From: Brevundimonas sp. UBA5713
GTDB taxonomy: Bacteria > Pseudomonadota > Alphaproteobacteria > Caulobacterales > Caulobacteraceae
Length of the DNA stretch: 63,097 nucleotides
Direction: 5' to 3'
Assembly (NCBI RefSeq): GCF_002419815.1
Contig: NZ_DIGV01000049.1
Span: forward strand, 1 to 63,097
Numbering within the stretch: position 1 is the first letter of the stretch; each line of letters begins with the position of its first letter. A model generated the notes under the pieces. The model did not search any database. It saw only the letters and a program-made list of their open reading frames with translations, and was not told where the DNA came from. Positions 16,574 through 25,401 of the stretch are shown in pieces. Both the position numbers and the translations under genes were made by a program.

Positions 16574-18403
16574 TTACTCCGGCTTTTGACGCTTCTTACG
16601 GAACGACGGGTTCAGGATTTCCTTGCGAAGACGGATGTTCTTCGGGGTCACCTCAACCAGTTCGTCTTCTTCGATGTAGGCGATGGCCTGTTCCAGCGAC
16701 ATCTTGCGCGGCGGGGTCAGGCGGACGGCTTCGTCCTTGCCCGAGGCGCGCACGTTGGTCAGTTGCTTGCCCTTGATCGGGTTGACGTCGAGGTCGTCCC
16801 AACGCGAGTTCTCGCCGATGATCATGCCTTGGTAGGTCTTTTCACCCGCACCGACGAACATCACGCCGCGCTCTTCAAGGTTCCACAGGGCATAGGCCGC
16901 CGTGTCACCGTCCGAGTTCGACACCAGCACGCCCTTCAGGCGGCCTTCGATGGCACCCTTGTGCGCTTCATAGTGCGAGAACACGCGGTTCAGCACGCCC
17001 GAGCCACGGGTGTCGGTCAGGAACTCACCCTGATAGCCGATCAGCGAACGCGACGGGCACTTCAGCTGGATGCGGGTCTTGCCTGCACCCGACGGGCCCA
17101 TGTCGGTCATTTCAGCCTTACGGGCCGACAGCTTTTCGATGACGATGCCCGAGAACTCTTCGTCGACGTCAATCATGACGTCTTCGATCGGCTCCATCAG
17201 CTGGCCGTTCTCGTCCTTCTGATACACCACGCGCGGACGCGAGATCGACAGTTCGAAGCCTTCGCGACGCATGTTCTCGATCAACACGCCCAGTTGCAGT
17301 TCGCCACGACCGGCGACTTCATAGGCGTCCGAGCCCTGGGTCTCGGTGATGCGGATAGCCACGTTGGCTTCGGCTTCCTTCAGCAGACGGTCGCGGATCA
17401 CGCGCGACTGGACCTTGTCGCCTTCACGGCCAGCCAGCGGGCTGTCGTTCACGCCCACGGTCATGGAGATGGTCGGCGGATCGATCGGCAGCGACGGCAG
17501 GGCCTCGGTCACTTCCAGAGCGCACAGGGTGTCGGCCACGGTGGCCTTGGACATACCGGCGATGGCGACGATATCGCCTGCTTCGGCTTCGTCCACCGGC
17601 TGACGCTTCAGACCACGGAAGGCCAGAACCTTGGTGATACGGCCTTGCTCGATTTGCTTGCCGTCACGGTCCAGAGCCTTGATGGCCATGCCCGGGACAG
17701 CCTTACCCGAGTGGATACGGCCCGTCAGGATGCGGCCCAGGAACGGGTCGGACTCGATCAGCACGTTCAGGATCTGGAACGGCTCGTTGGCGCGTTCCTG
17801 AGCGGCCGGAGCCGGAACGTGGTCGACGATCAGCTCGTACAGGTCGTGCAGGTTGTCGGTCGGCTTGTTCAGGTCCAGCGACGCCCAGCCCGAGCGGCCC
17901 GATGCGTAGATCACCGGGAAGTCCAGTTGTTCGTCGGTAGCACCCAGAGCGGCGAACAGGTCGAAGGTTTCGTTCAGAACGCGATCCGGATCGGCGTGGG
18001 CGCGGTCAACCTTGTTGATGCAGAGGATCGGACGCAGGCCCATGCGCAGGGCCTTGGTCAGAACGAATTTGGTCTGCGGCATCACGCCTTCTTCGGCGTC
18101 AACCAGCAGAACGCAGCCGTCCACCATGCCCAGGATACGCTCGACCTCACCGCCGAAGTCGGCGTGGCCGGGGGTGTCGATGATGTTGATGCGGCTTTCG
18201 CCCGACTTGCCGTTCCACAGGATCGAGGTGCACTTGGCAAGAATGGTGATGCCGCGCTCGCGCTCCTGGTCGTTGGAGTCCATGGCACGTTCCGTGGTCG
18301 CCTCGTTGGCGCGGAAAATGCCCGACTGGGCCAGAAGGGCGTCAACCATGGTCGTTTTGCCGTGGTCAACGTGTGCGATAATAGCGACGTTACGAAGGTT
18401 CAT
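16574..18403 (-). CDS. typA: Translational GTPase TypA/BipA
   Basis: A ribosome-associated GTPase of 609 residues involved in 50S assembly and in growth under stress and cold. GTPase motifs are AHVDHGKTT (G1), RGITI (G2), DTPGHADFGGEVER (G3) and NKVDR (G4); EF-G-like domains III and V follow with FELSISRPRVVYQ and YQGEFLTDTRGSG, and the BipA-specific C-terminus ends LRKEILNPSFRKKRQK. The open frame continues 46 codons upstream, but the ATG at 18403 gives the family start MNLRNVAIIAHVDHG. Its ribosome site is weak. A GTG ten codons upstream is the only serious alternative. Confidence 0.95.
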   Translation of the reverse strand: MNLRNVAIIAHVDHGKTTMVDALLAQSGIFRANEATTERAMDSNDQERERGITILAKCTSILWNGKSGESRINIIDTPGHADFGGEVERILGMVDGCVLLVDAEEGVMPQTKFVLTKALRMGLRPILCINKVDRAHADPDRVLNETFDLFAALGATDEQLDFPVIYASGRSGWASLDLNKPTDNLHDLYELIVDHVPAPAAQERANEPFQILNVLIESDPFLGRILTGRIHSGKAVPGMAIKALDRDGKQIEQGRITKVLAFRGLKRQPVDEAEAGDIVAIAGMSKATVADTLCALEVTEALPSLPIDPPTISMTVGVNDSPLAGREGDKVQSRVIRDRLLKEAEANVAIRITETQGSDAYEVAGRGELQLGVLIENMRREGFELSISRPRVVYQKDENGQLMEPIEDVMIDVDEEFSGIVIEKLSARKAEMTDMGPSGAGKTRIQLKCPSRSLIGYQGEFLTDTRGSGVLNRVFSHYEAHKGAIEGRLKGVLVSNSDGDTAAYALWNLEERGVMFVGAGEKTYQGMIIGENSRWDDLDVNPIKGKQLTNVRASGKDEAVRLTPPRKMSLEQAIAYIEEDELVEVTPKNIRLRKEILNPSFRKKRQKPE

Positions 18404-18564
18404 TTCGGGCTCGGGCGGACTGTGTTCGGTCACGGGGGGCCCGCGCCGCTGCAAACCTAGCTGCAGATGTTGGGAAGGATTTCGGTGCGCCTCATACAGC
18501 CCTACGCGGCAAAAGGCTAGTGCAGCACCCCCGATAGGCACACCAAGCGAACCGCGTGCGCATA

Positions 18565-19635
18565 TTAAGCCATACCCAGAATGGCGATGGCCCCAACCGC
18601 CATGAGGCCGATCATCAGGGCCGAAAGGGCCGCTACCGTGGCCACGCGCACGCCGGCTTTGGCCACCGCCTTGGGGTCAACCATCAGGCCCAGCCCCGCC
18701 ATGGCCATCAGGGTCATGGCCGTGACCGCGCCCTCCAGCGGAGCCAGAATTCCCTCGGGGATGGCCCCCGCCGAGCGCAGGCCCAGCAGCACCAGAAAAA
18801 CGACGATAAACCACGGCACCAGTTGGGTCAGCTTGGGGCGGCTGGCCGTATCGCCATTAAGCGCCCTTTCCTGTTTGGCCTGCATTAGACCCAAAACCAG
18901 CGTGACCGGCCCCAGCATCAGAACGCGTACCAGCTTGACCACCGCGCCCATCTGAATGGCCGCAGACCCTGCCGGAGCCGCCGCAGCCAGAACCTGTGGC
19001 ACGGCATAGACCGTCAGGCCCGCCAACACGCCGACGCCCGTCGCCTGATAACCCAGCATAGCCCCGACCACCGGTACAAGCAGCACCACGGCAATGCCCA
19101 GCACGGCGGTAAAGCCGATGGCCGCTGCCACATCCTCGCCCTCAGCCTTGATGACGGGAGCGACGGCAGCGATGGCCGAGTTGCCGCAAATGGCATTGCC
19201 ACAGGCCACCAGCAGCGCCATGGCATGCGGCAGGCCGAAGGCGCGTCCGATCAAATAGGCCCCCACGATGGCCAGAGCGACCACCGCCATAATAGCCAGC
19301 AATAGCCAAGGCCCCAACGCCGCCACAGCAGCCCCCGAGACCGTTGCGCCCAGCAGGGCAATGGCGACCTCGAGCAGGGTTTTGGCGCTGAACTTAATGC
19401 CCGCCATCCAATAGGCGCCGGGCGTCCAGAACAGGCGGATCGCCGCTCCGGTCAGAATGGCCAGCACCAGAGCCTCGACCCAAGCAAAGCCGACCACAGA
19501 GGTTTCCAACCACTGCAAGCCCATCGCCGAGCCCGCCACCGCTGCGCACAGAGCCACACCCGGCAGGAGGCGGGTGACAGCCAGCGGCAGGTGCAAACCA
19601 GAAACAGACGGGGCCAGAGGGGGAGTGTGCGCCAT
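18565..19635 (-). CDS. yeiH: YeiH-family putative exporter (UPF0324)
   Basis: A 356-residue inner-membrane protein with about ten hydrophobic segments, of the YeiH/UPF0324 family annotated as putative sulfate exporters. Family landmarks are WTPGAYWMAGIKFSAKTLLEVAIALLGA, CGNAICGNSAIAAVAPVI and GLMVDPKAVAKAG. The substrate is not experimentally secure for the family. The divergent LysR gene next to it matches the yeiH-yeiE pairing known in enterics, so that regulator very likely controls it. I see no strong ribosome site before the ATG. Confidence 0.9.
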   Translation of the reverse strand: MAHTPPLAPSVSGLHLPLAVTRLLPGVALCAAVAGSAMGLQWLETSVVGFAWVEALVLAILTGAAIRLFWTPGAYWMAGIKFSAKTLLEVAIALLGATVSGAAVAALGPWLLLAIMAVVALAIVGAYLIGRAFGLPHAMALLVACGNAICGNSAIAAVAPVIKAEGEDVAAAIGFTAVLGIAVVLLVPVVGAMLGYQATGVGVLAGLTVYAVPQVLAAAAPAGSAAIQMGAVVKLVRVLMLGPVTLVLGLMQAKQERALNGDTASRPKLTQLVPWFIVVFLVLLGLRSAGAIPEGILAPLEGAVTAMTLMAMAGLGLMVDPKAVAKAGVRVATVAALSALMIGLMAVGAIAILGMA

Positions 19636-19690
19636 GGTCGGGGTCTATGCGCCACAGCTATTCATCGATCCAACGCATAGTTTTTGACTT

Positions 19691-19713
19691 AATAATCGAA
19701 GAGATCGATTATT
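19691..19713. promoter_or_regulatory. LysR-type operator in the yeiH-lysR intergenic region
   Basis: AATAATCG (19691-19698) and CGATTATT (19706-19713) form a perfect 8-bp inverted repeat with a 7-base spacer, containing ATCG-N7-CGAT, a T-N11-A LysR box. It lies immediately before the LysR ATG, in an AT-rich patch, so it suits autorepression and activation of divergent yeiH. Confidence 0.65.
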
Positions 19714-19718
19714 GCGTC

Positions 19719-20597
19719 ATGACACTGGAACAGCTGCGCATCTTTGTCGCCGTGGCCGAGCGCTTGCACATGACGCGGGCCGCGGAGCATCTGCATCTGA
19801 CGCAGTCGGCGGTCAGCGCGGCGGTGACGGCGCTGGAGACCCGATACGGGATGAAGCTGTTTGATCGTGTCGGGCGCGGGCTGGCCCTGAACAGTGTGGG
19901 CGAAGCCTTTTTGCCGGAAGCGCGCGCCGTGCTGGCACGGGCCGAGGCCGCGAGGTCTCTACTGGATGATCTGGCCGGACTGAAGCGTGGCTCACTCTCT
20001 ATATATGCCAGCCAGACCATCGCGGCCTATTGGCTGCCGCCGCACATGGCACGCTTTCACCAGTCCTATCCCGAGATCGAACTCAGCCTTCGCATCGGCA
20101 ACACCCATCAGGTGATCGAGGCGCTCAGCGCAGGACAGGTGGAAATGGGTCTGGTGGAGGGTGCCGAGGATGCGCCGCAACTGGAGCGAAGCGCCATCGG
20201 ATCGGACCGTCTGATTTTGGCCGCTGCGCCCGATCATCCAATGGCCGGACGCCGCCAGCCGCTGACGGCCAGCGATATCGGCCAACTGGCTCTGGCTTTG
20301 CGCGAAATCGGATCGGGTACCCGCAGCGAGTTCGAGGCGCATCTGCCCGAGGGCATAAAGGCCGATGAGCTAAACGTGGCCCTCACCCTGCCCTCCAACG
20401 AGGCCTTGTTGACGGTTGTGGCGACCAGTCATCTGGTGACGGCCATTTCGGAACTGGCGGCCCGCCCCCTAATCGAGGCAGGCCGCCTTGTTCAACTGCC
20501 GCTGGATCTGCCCGAGCGGCCCTTCTATCACCTGCGCCACCGCGAACGCGGGGCCAGTCGGGCGGCAGAAGCTTTCATCGCCGCCCTCACGTCCTAG
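19719..20597 (+). CDS. LysR-family transcriptional regulator (YeiE/CysB-type partner of yeiH)
   Basis: A 292-residue LysR regulator. The N-terminal winged helix-turn-helix is MTLEQLRIFVAVAERLHMTRAAEHLHLTQSAVSAAVTALE (residues 1-40, split here by family convention), followed by the effector domain starting GSLSIYASQTIAAYWLPP. The open frame extends to 19647, but the ATG at 19719 begins the canonical MTLEQLRIF. The stop TAG shares a CTAG palindrome with the stop of the convergent OPT gene. Regulation of yeiH is inferred from the divergent arrangement and operator. Confidence 0.9.
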   Translation: MTLEQLRIFVAVAERLHMTRAAEHLHLTQSAVSAAVTALETRYGMKLFDRVGRGLALNSVGEAFLPEARAVLARAEAARSLLDDLAGLKRGSLSIYASQTIAAYWLPPHMARFHQSYPEIELSLRIGNTHQVIEALSAGQVEMGLVEGAEDAPQLERSAIGSDRLILAAAPDHPMAGRRQPLTASDIGQLALALREIGSGTRSEFEAHLPEGIKADELNVALTLPSNEALLTVVATSHLVTAISELAARPLIEAGRLVQLPLDLPERPFYHLRHRERGASRAAEAFIAALTS

Positions 20598-22657
20598 ACC
20601 TTGGCTGCGCGCTTCAGCGTCCAGCGATAGAGCACGAAGGTCAGGACGAAGAAGCTCACCAGACCCACCCACATAGCCGGCCATGCGCCGCCTTCTTCCA
20701 TCACAGCAAACGGCGCATCATTGGCTGTACCGACGATAACCGCCGCGGTGAACACGCCAAAAAGGCTTTCCCCCACGATCAGACCCGATGCCAGCAGCAC
20801 GCCCATACGGCGGCCCACATCGGCAAAGCGGGTGGTCTTCAGCGCACGGTCATACAGCCAGCCGCACACGGCGCCGATCACCAGCATGGTCGTCACATAG
20901 GCGGGCAGATAGACACCGATACCCGCAGCCAGCGGCGGCAGCTTGATCTTTTCCGCCGTCACCTTGCGCAGGATCATGTCCAGCACGATCACGGCCACAC
21001 CGATGGCCGCACCGATACCGATTAGGTCCCAACGCAGATCGCCACTGATCACGCCGCGCGCCAGCGCCGAAATCAGCGTCGCCTGCGGCGCGGCCAGCGT
21101 CTGCGAGCCTTCGACGATGGCGGGCGGGCCACCTTCAAAGCCAAAGGCGCGGTTCATCATGTCCAGCACGAACGGGATGACCAGCGCACCGGCACCGACA
21201 CCCACGATCAAAGCCGTCTGCTGGCGCCACGGGGTGGCCTCGACCAGCTGGCCGGTCTTGAGGTCTTGCAGGTTGTCATTGGCGATCACGGCCACAGCAA
21301 ACACCACCGCCGTCACCACCAGAGCAAAGGCGATCACCGACGGATCGGCCGGTACACCCGCCACTGCCAGCACGCCCAGCATGAGCAGGGACGCGATCAC
21401 AATGGCCAGAATGCCGACACCCGACACCGGACTGTTCGACGAGCCGATCAGACCGGCCATGTAGCCGCAAATGGCCGCCACGGCGAAGCCGATGATGATC
21501 ACATAAAGCAGACCGCCGATGACCAGCAGCGCCGTCTGGTCGGCCAGCACCGTGCCTTGTGCAAACACCGCCAGCAGCACCCCGATACCGATCAGCGCCG
21601 CCAGCGACAGCAGGCCGACCGTCTTGATCGGAATATCCTGCTCGGTCAGGTCCAGCGCCTCGCCATGGGCGCGCTTGTCCTGAGCGGCAAAGGCCGACGC
21701 CAGACCCGATACCAGCGGCCCCGCCAGCTTGGCCAGCGTCCAGATGGCCGCCACGCCGATCACGCCCGCGCCGATAAAGCGCACTTCCTGCGACCAGACC
21801 GCCATGGCCAGACCTTCGGCACCGGCGTCGGCAGGTACGCCTGCGGCCACCGAAACGGCGCCGTTGGCGGTGGCCCAGTCTACATAGCCCTGAGACGTCA
21901 GGATCGGCACAAACACCAGCCACGCCAGCGCCAGACCGAACAACTGCGTCAGACCCACGGCCAGACCGATCAGGTGACCGGCCCCCAGCAAAGCGAACTG
22001 CATGGAAAAGCCCACGCCCGTCGCTCCGCCTCCGAGCGCCGCCGGAAGTTTGAAGAAGGCGGCAGTCTGCTCGGCCAGCACCTTGGCGGCGGCCAGAAGG
22101 CCAAAACCCGCCGAGGCCAAGGCCCCGCCGATCACCACCCACAGGCCGGACTTGTTCTCGCGGACAGCCGCTTCGCTCTGCCCTTCACCGGGCGAGCCGA
22201 CTTTAAGGACTTCAGCGGCGGCGACGCCTTCGGGATAGGGCAGGTCGCCCTTGGTCACCAGCGTACGGCGTAGAGGAATAGAGAAGGTGACGCCCAGCAC
22301 GCCACCCAACGCACAGATGGCCACGCTTTCCCAGAAGGGAAAGTTCATCCACCAGCCGATCATCACCATGCCGGGCAGCACGAAGATGATGGCGCTCATC
22401 GCCCCGCCGACCGAAGCCACGGTCTGGACGGTCATGTTTTCCCAGATGGTCGAGCCCTTGAACGCCCGCAGCAGGGCCATCGAAATGACCGCCGCCGGAA
22501 TGGCCGAGGCAAAGGTCAGACCGACCTTCAGGCCCAGATAGGTATTGGCTGCCGTGAACACCGCGGCCAGCACACAGCCCAGCACTAGGGCTCTGAGTGT
22601 GAGTTCGACCCGTTTACCGACCGGAGGCTTGGCCCCCGTCACCGGTGCATCGCTCAT
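20594..22657 (-). CDS. OPT-family oligopeptide transporter
   Basis: A 687-residue polytopic inner-membrane protein of the oligopeptide transporter (OPT) family, bacterial type. Hallmarks: FTAANTYLGLKVGLTFASAIPAAVI, IWENMTVQTVASVGGAMSAIIF, and the family motif DLPYPEGVAAAEVLKVG. I count about 15 hydrophobic segments. It probably imports peptides with protons; metal-chelate transport is an alternative for this family. GGGAGAGGG precedes the ATG. Its stop overlaps that of the LysR gene by four bases. Confidence 0.92.
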   Translation of the reverse strand: MSDAPVTGAKPPVGKRVELTLRALVLGCVLAAVFTAANTYLGLKVGLTFASAIPAAVISMALLRAFKGSTIWENMTVQTVASVGGAMSAIIFVLPGMVMIGWWMNFPFWESVAICALGGVLGVTFSIPLRRTLVTKGDLPYPEGVAAAEVLKVGSPGEGQSEAAVRENKSGLWVVIGGALASAGFGLLAAAKVLAEQTAAFFKLPAALGGGATGVGFSMQFALLGAGHLIGLAVGLTQLFGLALAWLVFVPILTSQGYVDWATANGAVSVAAGVPADAGAEGLAMAVWSQEVRFIGAGVIGVAAIWTLAKLAGPLVSGLASAFAAQDKRAHGEALDLTEQDIPIKTVGLLSLAALIGIGVLLAVFAQGTVLADQTALLVIGGLLYVIIIGFAVAAICGYMAGLIGSSNSPVSGVGILAIVIASLLMLGVLAVAGVPADPSVIAFALVVTAVVFAVAVIANDNLQDLKTGQLVEATPWRQQTALIVGVGAGALVIPFVLDMMNRAFGFEGGPPAIVEGSQTLAAPQATLISALARGVISGDLRWDLIGIGAAIGVAVIVLDMILRKVTAEKIKLPPLAAGIGVYLPAYVTTMLVIGAVCGWLYDRALKTTRFADVGRRMGVLLASGLIVGESLFGVFTAAVIVGTANDAPFAVMEEGGAWPAMWVGLVSFFVLTFVLYRWTLKRAAKV

Positions 22658-22803
22658 GATGGTTGTCCCTCTCCCGTCGCGCTCTCGTGCGGCGCGATCC
22701 TCGACGAATGTCCATGCACGCTAACCGCGAATAGGCCGGCGTGACAACGGTCGTTAAAAGCGACGCCTTCTTCTTTTGTCAGCGACACCCTACCTTCTGT
22801 CTC

Positions 22804-23664
22804 GTGCCTGAACTGCCCGAAGTCGAAACCGTCCGCCGTGGCCTGACAACCGTTCTGGAGGGAGCCACCCTGTCGCGGGTCACAGTGCGCCGTCCCGACC
22901 TGCGCTTTCCCTTCCCCGAGAACTTCGCTCAGAGGCTAGAAGGGGCGACGGTGCTGCGTATCGACCGGCGCGCCAAATACCTGCTGCTGCGGCTGTCGAC
23001 GGGCGAGACGTGGATCACCCATCTGGGGATGACCGGACGCTTTACGTTGGATGGCGACCCGACCGGCCAGTTCGAAGATGAAGTACCTACGGGCGGCAAG
23101 CACGAGCATTTCGTCGCCTGTGCCGATCTGGGCGGACGACTGACGCGCTTGGGCTATGCCGACGCGCGGCGGTTCGGCTTTATGGGCCTGATCCCGACCG
23201 ACGAGGTGGAGGCCCACCCGTGGTTCAACCATCTGGGGCCGGAGCCGCTGGGCAACCAGTTTTCGGGCGCGCACCTAATCGAAGCCTTTGCGGGTCGCAA
23301 ACAGAACATCAAGGTCAGCCTGCTGGACCAGACCATCGTCGCGGGTCTGGGCAATATATATGTCTGCGAGGCGCTTTACCGCTCCGGCATTTCACCGCTG
23401 ACGGCGGCGGGCAAGGTCAGCAAGCCGCGCCTGAACCGCCTCGCGACCGAGGTACGCCATGTGCTGGACGATGCCATTCGGGCGGGTGGCTCGACCCTCA
23501 AGGACTTTGCCAATGTCGAGGGCGGTCAGGGCTATTTCCAGCACAGTTTCGACGTCTATGGCCGCGAGGGCCAGCCTTGCCGCACCGAAGCCTGCACCGG
23601 CACCATCGCCCGTATTGTGCAGGGCGGACGATCCACCTTCTATTGTCCCCGCTGCCAGAAATAG
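22804..23664 (+). CDS. mutM: Formamidopyrimidine-DNA glycosylase
   Basis: MutM/Fpg excises 8-oxoguanine and formamidopyrimidines and nicks the strand. It has 286 residues. The catalytic proline must be residue 2 after the start; the GTG at 22804 gives exactly (M)PELPEVETVRRGL, so the 21 extra upstream codons of the open frame are not used. Other landmarks are RRAKYLLLRL, LGMTGRF, QTIVAGLGNIYVCEAL, and the C-terminal zinc finger VYGREGQPC....C...YCPRCQK. No clear ribosome site is visible. Next on the strand is an enoyl-CoA hydratase gene. Confidence 0.95.
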   Translation: MPELPEVETVRRGLTTVLEGATLSRVTVRRPDLRFPFPENFAQRLEGATVLRIDRRAKYLLLRLSTGETWITHLGMTGRFTLDGDPTGQFEDEVPTGGKHEHFVACADLGGRLTRLGYADARRFGFMGLIPTDEVEAHPWFNHLGPEPLGNQFSGAHLIEAFAGRKQNIKVSLLDQTIVAGLGNIYVCEALYRSGISPLTAAGKVSKPRLNRLATEVRHVLDDAIRAGGSTLKDFANVEGGQGYFQHSFDVYGREGQPCRTEACTGTIARIVQGGRSTFYCPRCQK

Positions 23665-23746
23665 CCGCGACCGATCGGGCCCTTTCCACCGGCATGGCGA
23701 GGGTCTAGACCTTGTCCCGACCTGTTGAAGTTCAAAGGAGCGCCTG

Positions 23747-24532
23747 ATGGCCGACACCTATTCCACCCTGCTGGTCGAGCGTCACGCCGACGGTTATGCC
23801 GTGGTGACCTTGAACCGCCCCGAGGCACTGAATGCGCTGAACTCGCAGCTGCTGGGTGAGCTGGGTGACTTTCTGGAAACCGCCGCGACCGACGATGCCA
23901 TTCGCGCGGTCGTCCTGACCGGCTCGGCCAAGGCTTTTGCCGCCGGTGCCGACATCAAGGAGATGTCGGACAAGTCGTACGCCCAGATGTATACGGAAAA
24001 CTTCTTCGCCCGCGCTCATGACCGTGTAGCGAACTTCCGCAAGCCGATCATCGCGGCGGTTTCGGGCTATGCACTGGGCGGTGGCTGCGAACTGGCCATG
24101 CTGTGCGACTTCATCATCGCCTCCGACACGGCCAAGTTCGGCCAGCCGGAAATCAATCTGGGCGTCGCCCCCGGCATCGGCGGCTCGCAACGCCTGACCC
24201 GTGCCGTGGGCAAGGCCAAGGCCATGGACATGTGCCTGACCGCCCGCATGATCGACGCCGCCGAGGCCGAGCGTGCCGGTCTGGTATCGCGCGTGGTGTC
24301 CGGCGAGGAACTGCTGGACGAGGCCCGCAAGGCTGCCGCCAAGATCGCCTCCCAGTCGCCGCTGGCCGTCATGGCCAACAAAGAACTGGTCAATGCGGCC
24401 TTCGAGACCACCCTGGCGCAGGGTCTGCAGTTTGAACGCCGTCTGTTCCACTCCCTGTTCGCCTTTGACGACCAGAAGGAAGGCATGGCGGCCTTTGTCG
24501 AAAAGCGTAAGCCGGCCTTTACGGGTCGCTGA
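23747..24532 (+). CDS. Enoyl-CoA hydratase (crotonase)
   Basis: A 261-residue crotonase-superfamily enzyme that hydrates trans-2-enoyl-CoA in beta-oxidation. The oxyanion-hole motifs are SAKAFAAGADIKEM and GYALGGGCELAMLCDF. Both catalytic glutamates appear to be present (CELAM and GQPEINLGVAPG), which supports hydratase rather than another crotonase reaction. AAAGGAG lies 8 bases before the ATG. The gene sits between mutM and rpsT, an arrangement familiar near dnaA in Caulobacterales. Confidence 0.92.
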   Translation: MADTYSTLLVERHADGYAVVTLNRPEALNALNSQLLGELGDFLETAATDDAIRAVVLTGSAKAFAAGADIKEMSDKSYAQMYTENFFARAHDRVANFRKPIIAAVSGYALGGGCELAMLCDFIIASDTAKFGQPEINLGVAPGIGGSQRLTRAVGKAKAMDMCLTARMIDAAEAERAGLVSRVVSGEELLDEARKAAAKIASQSPLAVMANKELVNAAFETTLAQGLQFERRLFHSLFAFDDQKEGMAAFVEKRKPAFTGR

Positions 24533-24545
24533 TCGCTCCACACCT

Positions 24546-24579
24546 GTCGGGGCGGCGGGACTTGAATCCCCGTCCCGAC
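24546..24579 (+). terminator. Hairpin after the enoyl-CoA hydratase gene
   Basis: GTCGGG (24546-24551) pairs with CCCGAC (24574-24579), enclosing an inner CGGGA/TCCCCG stem. No T run follows, so this is a possible Rho-independent-like stop or an RNA-stabilising hairpin. Confidence 0.45.
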
Positions 24580-24599
24580 TCAATTCGAGCGGCCTTGCG

Positions 24600-24628
24600 T
24601 TGACCGATTACTGGGTTTCCGCTATAGC
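24600..24628 (+). promoter_or_regulatory. Housekeeping promoter of rpsT
   Basis: TTGACCG (24600-24606), a 14-base spacer and GCTATAGC (24621-24628) match the Caulobacter sigma-70 pattern TTGACGS-N10-14-GCTANAWC, about 70 bases before the rpsT ATG. Confidence 0.65.
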
Positions 24629-24699
24629 CGCGCGCTCTTGAGATTTCATCGCCGTGGGCTCTTCTCGCTCGTGGCGCTTATCGTTCGAAGGTTTTTGAA

Positions 24700-24969
24700 A
24701 TGGCTAACAACGCCGGCGCCCGCAAGGCGATCCGCAAGATCGAAGCGCGGACTGCAGTGAACAAGGCTCGCCGTACCCGCGTGCGCACCTACCTGCGCAA
24801 GTTCCAAGAAGCTGTCACCGGCGGCGACGTCGAAGCTGCCAAGGCAGCCTTCATCACCGCTCAGTCGGAACTGATGCGCGCTGTCTCGAAGGGCGTGGTT
24901 CATAAGAACACCGGCGCTCGTAAGGTCAGCCGTCTGGCCGCCCAGCTGAAGAAGCTGTCGGCCGCCTAA
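24700..24969 (+). CDS. rpsT: 30S ribosomal protein S20
   Basis: Ribosomal protein S20, 89 residues, binds 16S rRNA in the body of the 30S subunit. The sequence is basic and helical with the family start MANNAGARKAIRKIEARTA and the conserved KGVVHKNTGARKVSRLA. GAAGG lies 8 bases before the ATG. A strong promoter is upstream and a series of hairpins follows. The dnaA gene comes next, as in other Caulobacterales. Confidence 0.97.
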   Translation: MANNAGARKAIRKIEARTAVNKARRTRVRTYLRKFQEAVTGGDVEAAKAAFITAQSELMRAVSKGVVHKNTGARKVSRLAAQLKKLSAA

Positions 24970-24986
24970 GTTCCTTCCTGTCGCGG

Positions 24987-25110
24987 ACGTCTTTTTACAG
25001 ACGTTTTCAGCGTACGGTTTGGACCTTAAGTGAAACACCCGCGTTACGGGTGTTGCAAGAAAATCGAACGATTTCAAAGGCGAGGCAGCGACAGTTGCCT
25101 CGCCTTCTTG
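24987..25110 (+). terminator. Three successive hairpins after rpsT
   Basis: ACGTCT/AGACGT (24987-25004, followed by TTT), AACACCCG/CGGGTGTT (25034-25054, perfect 8 bp), and AAGGCGAGGCA/TGCCTCGCCTT (25077-25106, perfect 11 bp, followed by CTTGCTTTT). The last is the best terminator and separates rpsT from dnaA. Confidence 0.75.
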
Positions 25111-25401
25111 CTTTTGGCGCTAAGTGGTTTTCTGCAGAGCCGCGATTAATTTCCGGCTCAGAAATCCGTTTTCCTCAAGCCCCATCGGGGTTTGCGCGAG
25201 TCAACAAATTTAAGTGCATTTCGCGACTCGAATCTGCGTTGATTCCCGCCCCGCTCTGAGTAAGTTCAAGGGGTAACGCACTTCCATCCCCAAGGATGAA
25301 GACGAAGGAAATCAAGGATTTCCCTCGGCGGTGATGTCTGTCTGTGAGAACGGCCCCACGTGTCAAACCCCTGTTTGGCGCGATAGGAGAAGTCGTCCCT
25401 G
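25107..25401 (+). promoter_or_regulatory. dnaA upstream regulatory region with four GANTC sites
   Basis: This 295-base stretch has no gene. It holds GAGTC (25198-25202), GACTC (25225-25229), GAATC (25230-25234) and GATTC (25241-25245), four GANTC sites, the target of the cell-cycle methyltransferase CcrM, within 48 bases. TTGATT (25239-25244) overlapping the last site could be a -35 element, with TAAGTT (25261-25266) as a weak -10. I see no cluster of DnaA boxes, so this is not an obvious oriC. Confidence 0.6.
25285..25323 (+). promoter_or_regulatory. Two small hairpins in the presumed dnaA leader
   Basis: CATCC/GGATG (25285-25298, CCAA loop) and GGAAATC/GATTTCC (25307-25323, AAG loop). Both are perfect and lie 79-117 bases before the dnaA ATG. 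A role in translation control is inference. Confidence 0.4.

Noticed and set aside
16394..18460. Long forward open frame opposite typA
   Set aside because: Antisense shadow of a conserved GTPase gene.
24546..24579. tRNA-like T-arm (GGGGATTCAAGTCCC on the reverse strand) suggesting a tRNA or a piece of two-part tmRNA
   Set aside because: The stem next to the TTCAAGT loop does not pair properly at its closing base, and there is no matching acceptor, D-arm or CCA end. It reads better as a hairpin after the enoyl-CoA hydratase gene.
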